The notes under the pieces: generated by a model
Told to the model about the DNA's origin: nothing
Seen by the model: the letters and a program-made list of their open reading frames with translations, nothing else
The model's database searches: none
Translations under genes and position numbers: made by a program
Assembly: GCA_001856825.1 (NCBI GenBank)
Contig: ATMD01000004.1
Span: 255,919 to 319,918, forward strand
DNA length: 64,000 bases
Direction of reading: 5' to 3'
From: Thermoplasmatales archaeon I-plasma
GTDB taxonomy: Archaea > Thermoplasmatota > Thermoplasmata > Thermoplasmatales > GCA-001856825
Shown here: positions 1-9,707 of the stretch, piece after piece
How the letters are laid out: each line of letters opens with the position of its first letter
How positions within the stretch are numbered: position 1 is the first letter of the stretch

Positions 1-968
1 ACCTTGAGGTTCAGCAAATGCTGGGCAGGGCTGGCAGAGTAAAATTTGACAGGCTTGGAAATGGTTATATCTACACATCCAGAAATAGACTTCAGGATGT
101 GTTTTCAGCTTACGTCAACGGGGAGCTTGAGAGCATCACCTCAAGGATCAATGAAAGCAAGATAAGGATGCACGTCCTAGGATTGATTTCATCTGGCATG
201 AGCAAGGACGTGGAATCCCTCAACAAATTTTTCTCCACTACACTTGCCTTCCATGAAGGCCTGCAACTAGATAAGTGGATTGAAGCGAGTCTGCAATTCT
301 TACAAGATAACGAGATGATAAAGGGAACTGGAACATATAAGGCAACTCCCTTTGGTAGGAAGGTATCAGAACTTTACATTGATCCACTTACAGGAGTAAT
401 ATTGAAGAATACAGTCCCCCTGCACGACGTTGACGAGATACTCCTTGGAATATGTTCAACGCCGGACATGCCGCCGCTCTACGTTTCGGATAGCGAATCC
501 TCACCTTACATTCCTCCGTCAAATCTTCCATTCCATTCCGAACCTGAACAGATGAAGGTTGCTTCTATTCTTGGGGATTGGATTGAAGAATTTCCTGAGG
601 ATGCCATCATCGAAAAATACCATATATGGCCTGCAGACCTGAGGAACAGAGTAGAAATAGCTGACTGGCTCTCGCACTCATTGTACGAGATTTCAAGGGC
701 ACTGAATCTTGGTAGAACTGAGCTGAGAATCCTTAACTATCGGATATCGAACGGCATTCAACAGGATCTGATCCCGCTTGTCTTCCTTCCGAACGTTGGC
801 AGGGTCAGGGCTAGGAGATTGATGGTTAACGGATTCAATCTGGAAAAGATTGCAAATTCCACAGTAAAGGACCTTGAAAAAATTCAAGGTTTCGGGGAAA
901 GGATCTCCGAAAGCATCATCAGGGAAGCAAGGAAACTGGTGGATAAACAGGTAACTCACGGATTGTGA
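1..968 (+). CDS. hel308: Hel308-type DNA helicase, C-terminal part (partial)
   Basis: C-terminal third of a superfamily 2, Ski2-like DNA helicase that acts at stalled replication forks. The reading frame is open from the left edge, so the start and the ATPase core lie outside the window. The first visible residues carry helicase motif VI (QQMLGRAGR). After it come the winged-helix and helical ratchet region and a C-terminal helix-hairpin-helix-like domain (phrases VGRVRARRL and IQGFGERIS, about residues 255-300), as in archaeal Hel308/Hjm. An ATG at position 18 lies inside motif VI and cannot be the true start. The next gene is convergent. Confidence 0.88.
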   Translation, partial: LEVQQMLGRAGRVKFDRLGNGYIYTSRNRLQDVFSAYVNGELESITSRINESKIRMHVLGLISSGMSKDVESLNKFFSTTLAFHEGLQLDKWIEASLQFLQDNEMIKGTGTYKATPFGRKVSELYIDPLTGVILKNTVPLHDVDEILLGICSTPDMPPLYVSDSESSPYIPPSNLPFHSEPEQMKVASILGDWIEEFPEDAIIEKYHIWPADLRNRVEIADWLSHSLYEISRALNLGRTELRILNYRISNGIQQDLIPLVFLPNVGRVRARRLMVNGFNLEKIANSTVKDLEKIQGFGERISESIIREARKLVDKQVTHGL

Positions 969-1140
969 AGCATCCTGTTATAAATTTGCAATTCATATCA
1001 TCAATCGCCTGTCTTAACGACCAAAGTTTAGATTCAAGGGTCAGTATCCATTATTTCCTGGTAACTTATATGGTGTCTTAGGTTCATCAGAAAGTACTAC
1101 CGACCACGTAACCCTGGGCGCTCTGTAAAGAGAATCACTT

Positions 1141-1980
1141 TCAAAGCTTGATGCCTAGAGATTTCAGAAATTCTATATCCTTCGGATATCCTTCCTCACC
1201 CTCAGGTGTCTCTAGGAATGCAGGTACATTGGACAATCTCTTTTCCCCGAATAGGGCAATGTAAAATTCATGGGAAAGTGTCCCCTTCCCTAAGTTCTCG
1301 TGCCTGTCAAGATGCCTGTTGAATGGGTATTTCGAGTCATTGAGATGGAATGCCCTGATAAGGTCAATGCCTATCTTCGAGTCAAACTCCGATAGAAATT
1401 CCTCGAATTTATTGCTCAGGTCGTACCCTGCCTGATATGCATGGCAAGTGTCAACGCAAAAGCCCATTCTGTCCTTATCTACACTGTTATCGGCCAAGAA
1501 TGCGAGATGCTCAAGAGAGTATCCTACCATAGAGCCTTGCCCGGCAGTATTTTCGACGACGAGTTTGACCTTCGCTCCTCTCGTATCCCGAATTGCTGAA
1601 TTCATGGCTTCAGAAATTCTCCTCAATGCATTTTCTTCTCCTGAGCCCATGTGAGCACCTGGATGAAAGATAAGATAGGGAACGCCAAGTTTCTCCGCCC
1701 TAGCTAGTTCGTCAAGAAATGCATCGTACGACCTCTTGTATTTGTCATCCTCCGGGCTTCCCAGATTGAGTAAATAAGATGCGTGGATTGCTTCGTCGTT
1801 AATTCCAGCTTGCTTTGCTGCCTCTGAGTGAGCAATGGCCTCCTTCTCATCCAGGGGGCGAGATTTCCATTGCATCTGATTCTTGGAGAAGAACTGATAT
1901 GTTCTGAGCCCGAGCTTGAGAGCATTCTCAGGTAGTTTTGAGAAACCATCCTTTGTAGACAGGTGAGCTCCTATTCTCAT
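1141..1980 (-). CDS. nfo: Endonuclease IV (AP endonuclease)
   Basis: Zinc-dependent apurinic/apyrimidinic endonuclease of base excision repair, a TIM barrel of the usual size (279 aa). Expected metal-ligand motifs appear in order: IHASYLLNL near residue 66, IFHPGAH near 105, VVENTAG near 142, CVDTCHAY near 176, FHLNDSK near 213, LDRHENLG near 226 and FLETPEG near the end. The ATG start overlaps the stop of the oxidoreductase beta-subunit gene by four bases (ATGA arrangement), so it is probably the last gene of a korA-korB-nfo transcript. Family assignment is firm from these motifs; the link with the oxidoreductase is probably only transcriptional. Confidence 0.93.
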   Translation of the reverse strand: MRIGAHLSTKDGFSKLPENALKLGLRTYQFFSKNQMQWKSRPLDEKEAIAHSEAAKQAGINDEAIHASYLLNLGSPEDDKYKRSYDAFLDELARAEKLGVPYLIFHPGAHMGSGEENALRRISEAMNSAIRDTRGAKVKLVVENTAGQGSMVGYSLEHLAFLADNSVDKDRMGFCVDTCHAYQAGYDLSNKFEEFLSEFDSKIGIDLIRAFHLNDSKYPFNRHLDRHENLGKGTLSHEFYIALFGEKRLSNVPAFLETPEGEEGYPKDIEFLKSLGIKL

Positions 1981-2906
1981 CTTCTGATTAACCGGTCAGT
2001 GAATATCGTCTCCATTCTGGCAACAGGATTTCCCTCTTCGTTCAATATGGGAGAGCTTGATGGCGGTACTTCGAAGTAATTCAGCAGATGATCAGAAATC
2101 CTATCACCATATGATGGGACCAGATCATTCTGATACAGAACACCTAGTGGGATCTTGTCACCCCATTCCAGTGATTTTTTAATCGCCTGGATGAACTTCT
2201 CCTCTGATGCCTCGGACGTTGCATCCTTGACTACCGGGTCCCAGGTTGGGTCTTTGTCAAGATAGTATATCCTCTCTTCATACCATTCCTTTGTGTTGAT
2301 GTCGTTATAGGTTGGGCAAGGCTGAAGAAGATCAATCACGGAAGTACCTCTGTGTTTCACTGCCTTCATTATGATGTCCTTCGTGTTCTTGACGTCGAAT
2401 GAAAATGCTCTAGCGACAAATGTGTAACCAACTGACAAAGCAAGAGCAACTGGATTCAGTGAGTCCAGAATATTCGGTCTCTGGAGCCCTTTGGTCTTTT
2501 CTCCCCTTGGCATCGTTGGTGAGGCCTGTCCCTTGGTCAGTCCATATACACCGTTGTTGTGAATAATGATCGTCATGTCAACATTCCTTCTTCCTGCAGC
2601 AACAAAATGGCCCGCTCCTATACTGAGTAGATCACCATCTCCACCGTCAGCTATTACAGTCAGGTTTGGATTTGCGAGTTTCACACCGGTCGCAAAGGGG
2701 ATGACTCTTCCGTGAAGCGTATGCATACCGGGTGCATTTATGTAGTGAGGTGTTTTGGCAGAACAGCCTATACCAGAGAATATCGCAAAATCTTCAGGTT
2801 TCTTATTGAGCTCTGCCATCGTCTGTTGGAGGGCAGCTAATATTCCAAAGTCTCCACATCCTGGACACCAGTCCACCCATAGATCCGTCCTAAAATTATG
2901 CGCCAC
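1977..2906 (-). CDS. korB: 2-oxoacid:ferredoxin oxidoreductase, beta subunit
   Basis: Thiamine-pyrophosphate subunit of a 2-oxoacid:ferredoxin oxidoreductase, which oxidatively decarboxylates 2-oxoacids to acyl-CoA and reduces ferredoxin in the cytoplasm. Visible are the WCPGCGDFG motif (Cys14, Cys17) and GIGCS for the iron-sulfur cluster, and the TPP-binding stretch [11 protein letters not shown] followed by [12 protein letters not shown] further Cys in QPCPTYND is the expected fourth ligand. The GTG start is preceded by a GGTGGTGATG ribosome-binding sequence inside the end of the alpha gene (11-base overlap). Substrate (pyruvate, 2-oxoglutarate or broad) cannot be read from sequence; the two-subunit layout resembles broad-specificity archaeal enzymes. 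Confidence 0.9.
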   Translation of the reverse strand: MAHNFRTDLWVDWCPGCGDFGILAALQQTMAELNKKPEDFAIFSGIGCSAKTPHYINAPGMHTLHGRVIPFATGVKLANPNLTVIADGGDGDLLSIGAGHFVAAGRRNVDMTIIIHNNGVYGLTKGQASPTMPRGEKTKGLQRPNILDSLNPVALALSVGYTFVARAFSFDVKNTKDIIMKAVKHRGTSVIDLLQPCPTYNDINTKEWYEERIYYLDKDPTWDPVVKDATSEASEEKFIQAIKKSLEWGDKIPLGVLYQNDLVPSYGDRISDHLLNYFEVPPSSSPILNEEGNPVARMETIFTDRLIRR

Positions 2907-4812
2907 GAATCATCACCACCTTCTTTTCTTTCTTCTCTAATACACGTTTGATACCCTCGTAAACCTCGTCGTCTGTTGTATGCCTTCCGTTATATTTCAG
3001 GATAAAATTCTGCACGTCTATCCCGCAATTTTGTTTAACGAGCGTCGCAAGTTGTCCTGTATAATTATTCTCGAGGTCAATCAAGACTTTCGCTCTTGAC
3101 AGATATTTTGATACGAGCTCTGCAGGGAACGGGTTCATCAATTTCACATAAACGAGATTCGCGCTTATTCCTTCTGATTTCAATTGTTCGAACACGCTAA
3201 GAATGACCCCCTTGTTGCTCCCCCAGGAGAGAATCGTAACATCTGCAGTTAGATCTCCGATGAGCTCTACCTGCTCTTCTTCCGGTATCTCCTTCAGGAT
3301 TGTTTGAAGCTTAGTCATTCTCTTTACCATCATCGCGTCCCTTGTTTCCGGGTCCTCTGTTATGTGACCTAGTTCACTATGTTCGTCACCCGTTAGCCAA
3401 ATTATGTTCTTACCCAGGAGTCCCATGGGAGACACGCCATCGTCAGTAAATTTGAATCGTTCTATATTTTCACCGTCTTCGACCAGTTTCCACCTTTCTA
3501 TCTTTACCTTGCCATAGTCCAATTTATCCACAAGGAAGAACGAGTTTGCAAGGTTCTTGTCAAGAATATGAATAACCGGAACCTGGAATTTCTCTGCGTA
3601 GTTGAAGACCCTCACAGCATCGTATATTGCCTCAGGAACGTCGCCTGAGGAATAGACTATCTTTGGAAACTCCCCGTGTCCTGCATTTATAGCAAACATC
3701 AGGTCTGCCTGCGAATTTCTGGTCGGAAGCCCTGTACTAGGTCCACCCCTTTGGTAAAGAGTAACCACGACTGGCACCTCGTTGATACCTGCGTATCCAA
3801 TCGCCTCAGCCATAAGGGAGAAGCCTGGGCCTGAAGTTCCTGTTGCCGTCCTTGTACCTGTCATAGCGCCTGAAATCGCCATTGCAATGGCTGAAATTTC
3901 ATCCTCGGCCTGGACAACTACCACTCCCGTATTCTTGAGAACTTCATTTTCCTTATCTATTTCATCTCCCATCGATGTTTCGAAATAATCGTGCCCTTCA
4001 AGGAAGAAGCTCTCGTCCGCGGCCGGCGTTATAGGATAATATGTTTGCAGTTTAAGTCCTCCAATCACCTTCCCGATGCCGACAGCCTCATTGCCTGTTA
4101 GTATGTATTTGTCCTTAGCAGGGCGGACTGGGAGTTCCTTGATGTTTACATTGTTATGTGATTTGACAAAATCGTAGCCCGCCTTTATGATTTTTTCATT
4201 ATCTTCAACTACTTCCTTCTTCTTCCCGAATACGCTTTCGATTCCTCTTGACGTGAACTCTGCAGGAAGCCCTAGGAGTGCCATTGCCAGTGAGGCTCCA
4301 AGCGTGTTGGCATACCTTGCAGGTGGCTTGTTTGGTCCCAGCGCACCCACTACCAGCGATCTAAATGAGACTGGGTAGGGGGTTGCTCCCTTCTTCTTCA
4401 TGTAGTTGATGGCTCCGGCCAATGTTGTATCAAAACCATCAGCCTTCAGTTTGTCCATAACGTGTTTTTTGGTTTCAGGTTCCATAGTAAGAACCTGATC
4501 GAGTTTTGTATTGATAAGGTCCTCATCGTACAGTACCTTGGTCTTTTCAGACACATCGTCCATGTGCACAAACGGGCTCTCATAATCTAAGCATACCAAA
4601 AGGTCTACCGGGTATCTAAGGCTGCGAACTGGGGTCTCCTTGATTCGGACATGAAAGTAGCTGTGTCTTCCCTTAATATTAGAATAATATTCCCTAATTC
4701 CATATGCTTCATATCCAGCTATTGAAAAAGCACGAATGACTATCTGAGCAGCACTATCAATTCCACCACCTTGGGGTCCGCCAATTATTAGGTCGATATC
4801 TACCAAAGGCAT
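2896..4812 (-). CDS. korA: 2-oxoacid:ferredoxin oxidoreductase, fused gamma-alpha subunit
   Basis: Large subunit (638 aa) in which the gamma domain (about residues 1-190) is fused to the alpha domain (about 225 to the end), as in archaeal two-subunit enzymes. The gamma part starts [17 protein letters not shown]. The alpha part contains [10 protein letters not shown], the [21 protein letters not shown] region and TSGPGFSLM, typical of the pyrimidine-binding domain. First gene of the korA-korB-nfo group. An AT-rich stretch (AAAATATTTTAAC on the minus strand, about 4840) just upstream of the ATG is the likely promoter. No ferredoxin-type 2x[4Fe-4S] domain is present. Confidence 0.9.
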   Translation of the reverse strand: MPLVDIDLIIGGPQGGGIDSAAQIVIRAFSIAGYEAYGIREYYSNIKGRHSYFHVRIKETPVRSLRYPVDLLVCLDYESPFVHMDDVSEKTKVLYDEDLINTKLDQVLTMEPETKKHVMDKLKADGFDTTLAGAINYMKKKGATPYPVSFRSLVVGALGPNKPPARYANTLGASLAMALLGLPAEFTSRGIESVFGKKKEVVEDNEKIIKAGYDFVKSHNNVNIKELPVRPAKDKYILTGNEAVGIGKVIGGLKLQTYYPITPAADESFFLEGHDYFETSMGDEIDKENEVLKNTGVVVVQAEDEISAIAMAISGAMTGTRTATGTSGPGFSLMAEAIGYAGINEVPVVVTLYQRGGPSTGLPTRNSQADLMFAINAGHGEFPKIVYSSGDVPEAIYDAVRVFNYAEKFQVPVIHILDKNLANSFFLVDKLDYGKVKIERWKLVEDGENIERFKFTDDGVSPMGLLGKNIIWLTGDEHSELGHITEDPETRDAMMVKRMTKLQTILKEIPEEEQVELIGDLTADVTILSWGSNKGVILSVFEQLKSEGISANLVYVKLMNPFPAELVSKYLSRAKVLIDLENNYTGQLATLVKQNCGIDVQNFILKYNGRHTTDDEVYEGIKRVLEKKEKKVVMIRGA

Positions 4813-4975
4813 AACTTGGATAGTTATTATGAGTTAAAATATTTTGTTGGGTAAACTTGGCTAAAATTACGTTCACAATATTGTGTTCCAATTTCAGCTT
4901 AATCACTCAATTGATTTCATTTATGGACCAAAATTTAAGGAGTTTACTGGCTATCGTAGTAATCTTCTCGAAAAG

Positions 4976-4985
4976 GATATATAAG
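4976..4985 (+). promoter_or_regulatory. TATA box for the RAM-domain gene
   Basis: The sequence GATATATAAG is centred about 24 nt before the GTG at 5005. That is the spacing expected when the archaeal transcription start coincides with the start codon, so the message is probably leaderless. It supports the GTG start. Confidence 0.6.
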
Positions 4986-5004
4986 ACCAGTCAATTAAAC
5001 TGCG

Positions 5005-5247
5005 GTGGTAAAACTGGCTGTTGGATTCGTCTTGATCAGTACAGTTCCCGGCAAGGAACATCAGGTATACAACGAGCTGTTAAAGTTAAAGGAGATTGTG
5101 GAATTACATCCTCTATTTGGGGAATATGACTTGATCGCAAAGCTAGAAACTAAAGATTTTACAGAGCTGGGTCAGATAGTCATGGAAAAAATCAGAGTAA
5201 TAGAAGGTATTTTGGACACGAAGACATTAACTGGAATAAAGATGTAG
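5005..5247 (+). CDS. Stand-alone RAM (Lrp/AsnC ligand-binding) domain protein
   Basis: An 80-residue protein consisting only of the effector-binding domain of Lrp/AsnC regulators (RAM fold). Phrases such as GKEHQVYNELLKLKEI, LFGEYDLIAKLE and the ending LDTKTLTGIKM match that domain; there is no DNA-binding helix-turn-helix. Such single-domain proteins (SMAR type) form ring oligomers and bind amino acids. Its job here is unknown: it may modulate full-length Lrp proteins or sense a metabolite. It heads a plus-strand series with a small membrane protein and GMP synthase. Confidence 0.8.
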   Translation: MVKLAVGFVLISTVPGKEHQVYNELLKLKEIVELHPLFGEYDLIAKLETKDFTELGQIVMEKIRVIEGILDTKTLTGIKM

Positions 5248-5255
5248 GTAATGAT

Positions 5256-5549
5256 ATGATTTCATCATTCGCTGAGATTTTTGTTGCGATGCTTCTCCTG
5301 ATTCTGGGACTTGCATTGCTTGTACTAGGCATCTTTGCTGCTTACTTTGGATCTGGAAAAGTGAGAACTTTCGGGATTGTTCTAGGAGTCGTGGGCGTTG
5401 TTGTATGGTTAATAACCTACTTTGCAAGGACTGCCCTGAACGTCAGCCTGACAAGTGTGATATATAACGGTGTGCTCTACCTTGTGTCAGCCATTGTGGG
5501 TGCGGTAATTGCGCTACTGATCTTCCTGGCTGTCCTTCTGAAGACCTGA
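5256..5549 (+). CDS. Small membrane protein of unknown function
   Basis: A 97-residue very hydrophobic protein with three predicted transmembrane stretches (about residues 5-28, 36-55 and 70-95) separated by short loops with few charges (GSGKVRTFG). I do not recognise a family. It starts eight bases after the RAM-domain gene and ends 12 bases before the GMP synthase gene, so the three are probably co-transcribed. It is likely a bilayer-embedded accessory protein; no enzymatic motif is visible. Confidence 0.65.
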   Translation: MISSFAEIFVAMLLLILGLALLVLGIFAAYFGSGKVRTFGIVLGVVGVVVWLITYFARTALNVSLTSVIYNGVLYLVSAIVGAVIALLIFLAVLLKT

Positions 5550-5561
5550 AAATGATCTGAA

Positions 5562-6488
5562 TTGTTCGCTCCTGAATCGTTTGTACTAAGGGCAATCGAA
5601 GATATAAGAAAAGAAGTTGTTGGAAGGTCCATAATTGCGGTGTCTGGCGGGATAGACAGCACAGTTGCAGCAAAGATAGCATCTGAAGCACTTGGCTCGC
5701 GAGTCCTCGCTATATATGTTGACACGGGCCTAATGCGAGTTGGAGAGGAGATGGATGTAAGGAATACCCTTACGAAGCTTGGGGTGAAACACAAGATATC
5801 ACGGGAGGAGACATTATTTCTGGAAAGGCTGAAAGGAGTAACTGACCCTGAATCCAAGAGAAAAATAATAGGCAAGACGTTCATAGACGTGTTCGAGAGA
5901 GAGGCAAAGGAATTCAACGCAGAGTATCTTGTGCAGGGGACGATCGCGCCTGACTGGATAGAATCAGGTGGAGGATTGAGAGACACCATAAAGAGCCACC
6001 ACAATGTTGGCGGTCTTCCCAAGGTAGTCAATCTCAAAATAGTGGAGCCCCTTAGGGATCTTTATAAAGATGAGGTGAGGCAGATTGCCGATTATTATGG
6101 CATACCTGGAATGAGACAACCATTTCCCGGCCCCGGTCTCGCAGTGCGGATAATTGGGGAAGTAACGAAGGAAAGGGTGGATCTTCTGAAGAGGGCAACG
6201 GCAATCCTGGAGTCAAGGGTGTCCGCATTGGACGTTATCCCTTGGCAGTATTTTGTCGTACTGCTTGCAGACAGGACTACCGGGGTTCATGGGGACAGGA
6301 GGGTGTACGGTTCGACGGTTGCAATTCGATGCGTCAATTCAACGGACGGAATGACTGCTAATTTCACCCATATCCCCTTAGACGTCCTTTCCGACATTTC
6401 AAGGGAAATCACTAACAGCATTCCTGAGATAAGCAGAGTGGTTTACGATATCACCGATAAACCGCCAGCGACTATTGAATGGGAGTGA
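5562..6488 (+). CDS. guaAB: GMP synthase, ATP pyrophosphatase subunit
   Basis: Catalyses amination of XMP to GMP in purine synthesis. In archaea the glutamine amidotransferase and ATP-PPase domains are usually separate proteins, and this is the ATP-PPase half (308 aa). The PP-loop SGGIDST is at residues 28-34. LVQGTIAPDWIESGGG and the C-terminal RQPFPGPGLAVR and DKPPATIEWE signatures are all present. The start is TTG at 5562, fitting the N-terminal alignment. The glutaminase subunit is not in this window. The next gene starts immediately after the stop. Confidence 0.92.
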   Translation: MFAPESFVLRAIEDIRKEVVGRSIIAVSGGIDSTVAAKIASEALGSRVLAIYVDTGLMRVGEEMDVRNTLTKLGVKHKISREETLFLERLKGVTDPESKRKIIGKTFIDVFEREAKEFNAEYLVQGTIAPDWIESGGGLRDTIKSHHNVGGLPKVVNLKIVEPLRDLYKDEVRQIADYYGIPGMRQPFPGPGLAVRIIGEVTKERVDLLKRATAILESRVSALDVIPWQYFVVLLADRTTGVHGDRRVYGSTVAIRCVNSTDGMTANFTHIPLDVLSDISREITNSIPEISRVVYDITDKPPATIEWE

Positions 6489-8285
6489 ATGACTAACATG
6501 GAAAACAAAAAGCAGGAAACATACATACCAGATACTTCGGTAATAGTGGATGGAAGATTCTGCGAATTCTTGAACGATAGAACACCTGCAGATGTCATAA
6601 TTCCAGAGTCACTAATCTCTGAGATTGAACACCAGGCTAACGAGGGCAAGAGTATAGGATTCACGGGACTCGAGGAGCTGAAGAGGCTCAGGAAATTGTG
6701 TGACGAAGGGAAAATAACGCTGACATTCACTGGAAGGAGACCTGCAGAGTGGCAGATAAAGAGGGCAAAGAGCGGTGAAATTGACGATCTTATAAGGCAA
6801 TCTGCCCTTGAAACTAATTCAACACTTGTCACAGGCGACTTCATACAGAAATCTGTCGCAGAGGTTAAGGGTATAAGGGTTCTTTACCTGGAACCGATCC
6901 AGATATTCTCAAAAAAGATTGAGAGCTTCTTCACGGACGACACTATGTCCGTTCACCTCAAGGAGGGAACCAGGCCTAGGATGAAGGTCGGGGGACCAGG
7001 AAAATGGAAACTGGAATACGGGAATGCAGTATTGGATAGGGATGAGCTGAACACAATTGCCAACGATATAATAGAGAGGGCAAGAAATGACAGCAGGAGC
7101 CTGATCGACATGGATGTGCGGGGGGCTACTGTCGTCCAATTAAGAAACATAAGGATCATAATTACAAGACCTCCTGTGAGTGATGGAATCGAGATTACTG
7201 CTGTCAGACCAATCAGGAAACTGAGCCTCGATGATTACAAAGTCGGTGATTCCCTCATGACGAGGTTCAAGGAGAGGGCTGAAGGAATTTTGGTATCAGG
7301 CAAACCTGGGGCTGGCAAGAGCACCTTCGTTCAGGCACTTGCTGAATACTATAATTCACAGGGGAAGATTGTAAAGACAATAGAGAAACCGAGAGATCTT
7401 CAGGTCTCGCAGGAGATCACCCAGCTGACGCCGCTTGAAGGCTCTATTGAGAGGACCGGAGACATCCTGCTTCTGGAGAGACCAGACTACACAGTTTTTG
7501 ATGAGATCAGGGTATCCGGTGATTTTGCTACATATTCAGACCTCAGGCTTGCGGGCGTCGGGATGCTTGGAGTCATACACGCCTCACGAGCAATAGACGC
7601 CATGCAGAGATTCGTTGGGAAGATAGAGCTGGGCCTGATCCCCCAGATTATAGACACGATCATATATATCGAAAATGGAGGAATAAAGGACGTTCTTGAC
7701 CTGAGCTACTCCGTAAAAATACCCTCGGGAATGAGCGAAGAGGACCTTGCAAGACCCGTTATTGAGATCAAGGATTTCTTCACTGGACTGGTTCTTTATG
7801 AGATATACACCTTTGGTGAACAGGTTGTTGTCGTACCTGTTAAGAAGAAGCAGAAGAGGGACATAAAGGCGGTTGTAAATCACATAGAGAATGAACTGTA
7901 CAATGTTCCTCACAAAATAGATGTTGATGATTCCGGGAGACTCAAGCTCTATGTGCCGGAGCAATACATGGGTGAGGTTATCGGTAAGGGCGGGGGGAGG
8001 GTAAAGGCACTGGAGCAGGATATTGGGATGGCAATAGATATTGAGGAGATGAACTTCAAAACGAAGGAGAGCCTTGGAGCTGAAGTCACGGAAAACAAGA
8101 TAAATCTTCACGTTGGAACAGAGCTAAAGGATAAGGAAGTTGAAGTATTGGTAGACGACTCCCCCCTTTTCATTGCAAGGGTATCGAAGAACGGATTAAT
8201 CCAGGTCAAGACAAAATCTGTCCAGGGGAGGGCTTTAAGAAAGGCCATTTCCCAGGGACAGAAAATAAGCTACTCCATAATCTAG
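6489..8285 (+). CDS. PIN domain - VirB11/PilT-like ATPase - KH domain protein
   Basis: Three-domain archaeal protein of 598 aa. Residues about 10-140 form a PIN nuclease domain (acidic residues in IPDTSVIVDGRF, IDDLIRQSA and LVTGD). Residues about 230-420 form an ATPase of the PilT/VirB11 type with Walker A GKPGAGKST, a Walker B-like TVFDEIR and GVIHASRAIDAM. Residues about 480-530 hold a KH RNA-binding domain with GKGG. The combination is widespread in archaea and suggests ATP-driven RNA processing or degradation; no exact function is established. It abuts the GMP synthase gene with no gap (stop then ATG). Confidence 0.88.
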   Translation: MTNMENKKQETYIPDTSVIVDGRFCEFLNDRTPADVIIPESLISEIEHQANEGKSIGFTGLEELKRLRKLCDEGKITLTFTGRRPAEWQIKRAKSGEIDDLIRQSALETNSTLVTGDFIQKSVAEVKGIRVLYLEPIQIFSKKIESFFTDDTMSVHLKEGTRPRMKVGGPGKWKLEYGNAVLDRDELNTIANDIIERARNDSRSLIDMDVRGATVVQLRNIRIIITRPPVSDGIEITAVRPIRKLSLDDYKVGDSLMTRFKERAEGILVSGKPGAGKSTFVQALAEYYNSQGKIVKTIEKPRDLQVSQEITQLTPLEGSIERTGDILLLERPDYTVFDEIRVSGDFATYSDLRLAGVGMLGVIHASRAIDAMQRFVGKIELGLIPQIIDTIIYIENGGIKDVLDLSYSVKIPSGMSEEDLARPVIEIKDFFTGLVLYEIYTFGEQVVVVPVKKKQKRDIKAVVNHIENELYNVPHKIDVDDSGRLKLYVPEQYMGEVIGKGGGRVKALEQDIGMAIDIEEMNFKTKESLGAEVTENKINLHVGTELKDKEVEVLVDDSPLFIARVSKNGLIQVKTKSVQGRALRKAISQGQKISYSII

Positions 8286-8309
8286 CAATTAGAAATTCGT
8301 ACCAGATAA

Positions 8310-8319
8310 TTTTATAATG
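8310..8319 (+). promoter_or_regulatory. TATA box for the surface-protein gene
   Basis: TTTTATAATG is centred about 25 nt before the TTG at 8339. This supports a leaderless message and the choice of that TTG as start. Confidence 0.5.
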
Positions 8320-8338
8320 ACATTTCAATCAATGAGCG

Positions 8339-9196
8339 TTGAAACATCTGTTAGCAATTGTGTCCTTGATGATCGTGATTGCAGCGATAATTGCATTTAC
8401 TCCCACGGTTGCATACGGAGCAGGAACGACAGTGGAAAAGGTACCCATGATAAGCGTGGAGTACATTCAGTTGGGCAACAGCCAGTTTGGATCAACCGAA
8501 CAGTTCCAGATCCATCAGGGAAAATCGGCTGTAGAACGAACAGCCAGTTCGCTCAACATTTCGTTTGCAAATAACCTAGTTTCTCCGATAAACGACACCC
8601 TCTCGTTCAACGATTCAATCCACCTTTCGAAGAACCAGATGACAGGATATTTCCCCTCTGCAAACGGCACTATCAAGTTAACTGCCCCGCCGCAGCAATC
8701 TTACCTGGACAGTATGACTATCAGTGGGAATTCGTCCTATTCATGGTTAACGGTAGTTGAAGTTGTTCCCGTTGGAAGCGTAATGGTGCATGGCTCAACT
8801 GTAAATGGGGCAGAAGAAGTGCATATGTCAGGAATTTACAATATAACTATGGATTACGCAGGTTCTTCTTACGTACTCCATTCACCTAGTCTGGTCTATG
8901 TCGGGGGTATATTGAGGAACGTTTCCCTCGTCATAAATAACACTGCAGGAGATGGAAGGACGCTCTTGAGTTTTTCATTCCCTGTCACGGATGGTAGTTT
9001 CAGCGTAGTCTTTAACCAGATACTGACATCCAGCCAGCAAATAGATAGCGATGTAATGAGCTATTTCCAGGTCTCTCCCGGTTTCGAAAGTCCGCTTTTG
9101 CAGAATATTCAATCAGACTCAATATCGATAGGAGTAGGCGTGGCAATATTCCTGATGATCATTTTAGGACTCTTCATCTACTACAGGAGAAAATAG
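8339..9196 (+). CDS. Membrane-anchored extracellular protein
   Basis: A 285-residue protein with an N-terminal signal-like segment (hydrophobic residues about 4-26, then AYGAG) and a C-terminal transmembrane helix (about 262-281) ending in YYRRK, so most of it should face outside. The ectodomain has eight N-X-S/T sequons and is rich in Ser, Thr and Asn, as expected for a glycosylated protein of a wall-less acidophile. No family recognised. The TTG start is supported by a TATA box about 25 nt upstream. Its stop directly abuts the stop of the convergent regulator gene. Confidence 0.72.
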   Translation: MKHLLAIVSLMIVIAAIIAFTPTVAYGAGTTVEKVPMISVEYIQLGNSQFGSTEQFQIHQGKSAVERTASSLNISFANNLVSPINDTLSFNDSIHLSKNQMTGYFPSANGTIKLTAPPQQSYLDSMTISGNSSYSWLTVVEVVPVGSVMVHGSTVNGAEEVHMSGIYNITMDYAGSSYVLHSPSLVYVGGILRNVSLVINNTAGDGRTLLSFSFPVTDGSFSVVFNQILTSSQQIDSDVMSYFQVSPGFESPLLQNIQSDSISIGVGVAIFLMIILGLFIYYRRK

Positions 9197-9703
9197 TTAT
9201 CTCGTCCATAATTCTACGAAATCCTGTATCAATTTATCAGCAAATGATTCCTTGTAATCCAGTATCAGTCCCTTGAACAGGTTTAAGTCCCTGATCTTGT
9301 ATGAGATGCCCCTTTCGCTAAGCACCTTTTCCAGTACGCCATCCTCTGTCATCAGCGAGAGGTGATAACTCAAGGTTGGCGAACTTACTGAAAGCCCTTT
9401 CTTCAATTCAGCCGGCTGGCGTGGATTTCCGTCTAGGAGGGCCCTCAGGATCCTGTTCCTGACCCTGTTCCTGAGATGGCTCATGATCTTGAACTGGTCC
9501 TCACTGAAGGACTTGCTTGGGAAATAGCAGCTGGTTCCATTAATTTCCCTAGCAATGATTTCACTCTCCTTCATAAGGACACCGAGATGATACTGGAGGA
9601 CTCCGGTTGAGAGCTTTAGGGACCTCTGTATCCCCCTGAAGTGATAACCGGGATTTTTCTTCACGAAATCAAGGACCTGGTCCTTACGGGTGGGAGAACT
9701 CAA
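9197..9703 (-). CDS. Transcriptional regulator with two winged-helix domains
   Basis: A 168-residue protein with two tandem ArsR-like winged helices. The first (about residues 5-60) includes HFRGIQRSLKLSTGVLQYHL, and the second (about 75-145) includes QPAELKKGLSVSSPTLSYHL. The repeated 'xxYHLxxL' recognition-helix pattern makes DNA binding very likely. The start is TTG at 9703, preceded by GGTGACCCG overlapping the end of the mini membrane gene, with which it is co-transcribed. No effector domain is visible. Its 3' end abuts the convergent surface-protein gene, so the two transcripts probably interfere. Confidence 0.8.
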   Translation of the reverse strand: MSSPTRKDQVLDFVKKNPGYHFRGIQRSLKLSTGVLQYHLGVLMKESEIIAREINGTSCYFPSKSFSEDQFKIMSHLRNRVRNRILRALLDGNPRQPAELKKGLSVSSPTLSYHLSLMTEDGVLEKVLSERGISYKIRDLNLFKGLILDYKESFADKLIQDFVELWTR

Positions 9704-9707
9704 CGGG

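Noticed and set aside
5477..6037. 186-codon minus-strand frame over guaAB
   Set aside because: Shadow of the GMP synthase gene; no start context, no domain.
7584..8111. 175-codon minus-strand frame over the PIN-ATPase-KH gene
   Set aside because: Opposite a well-supported three-domain gene.
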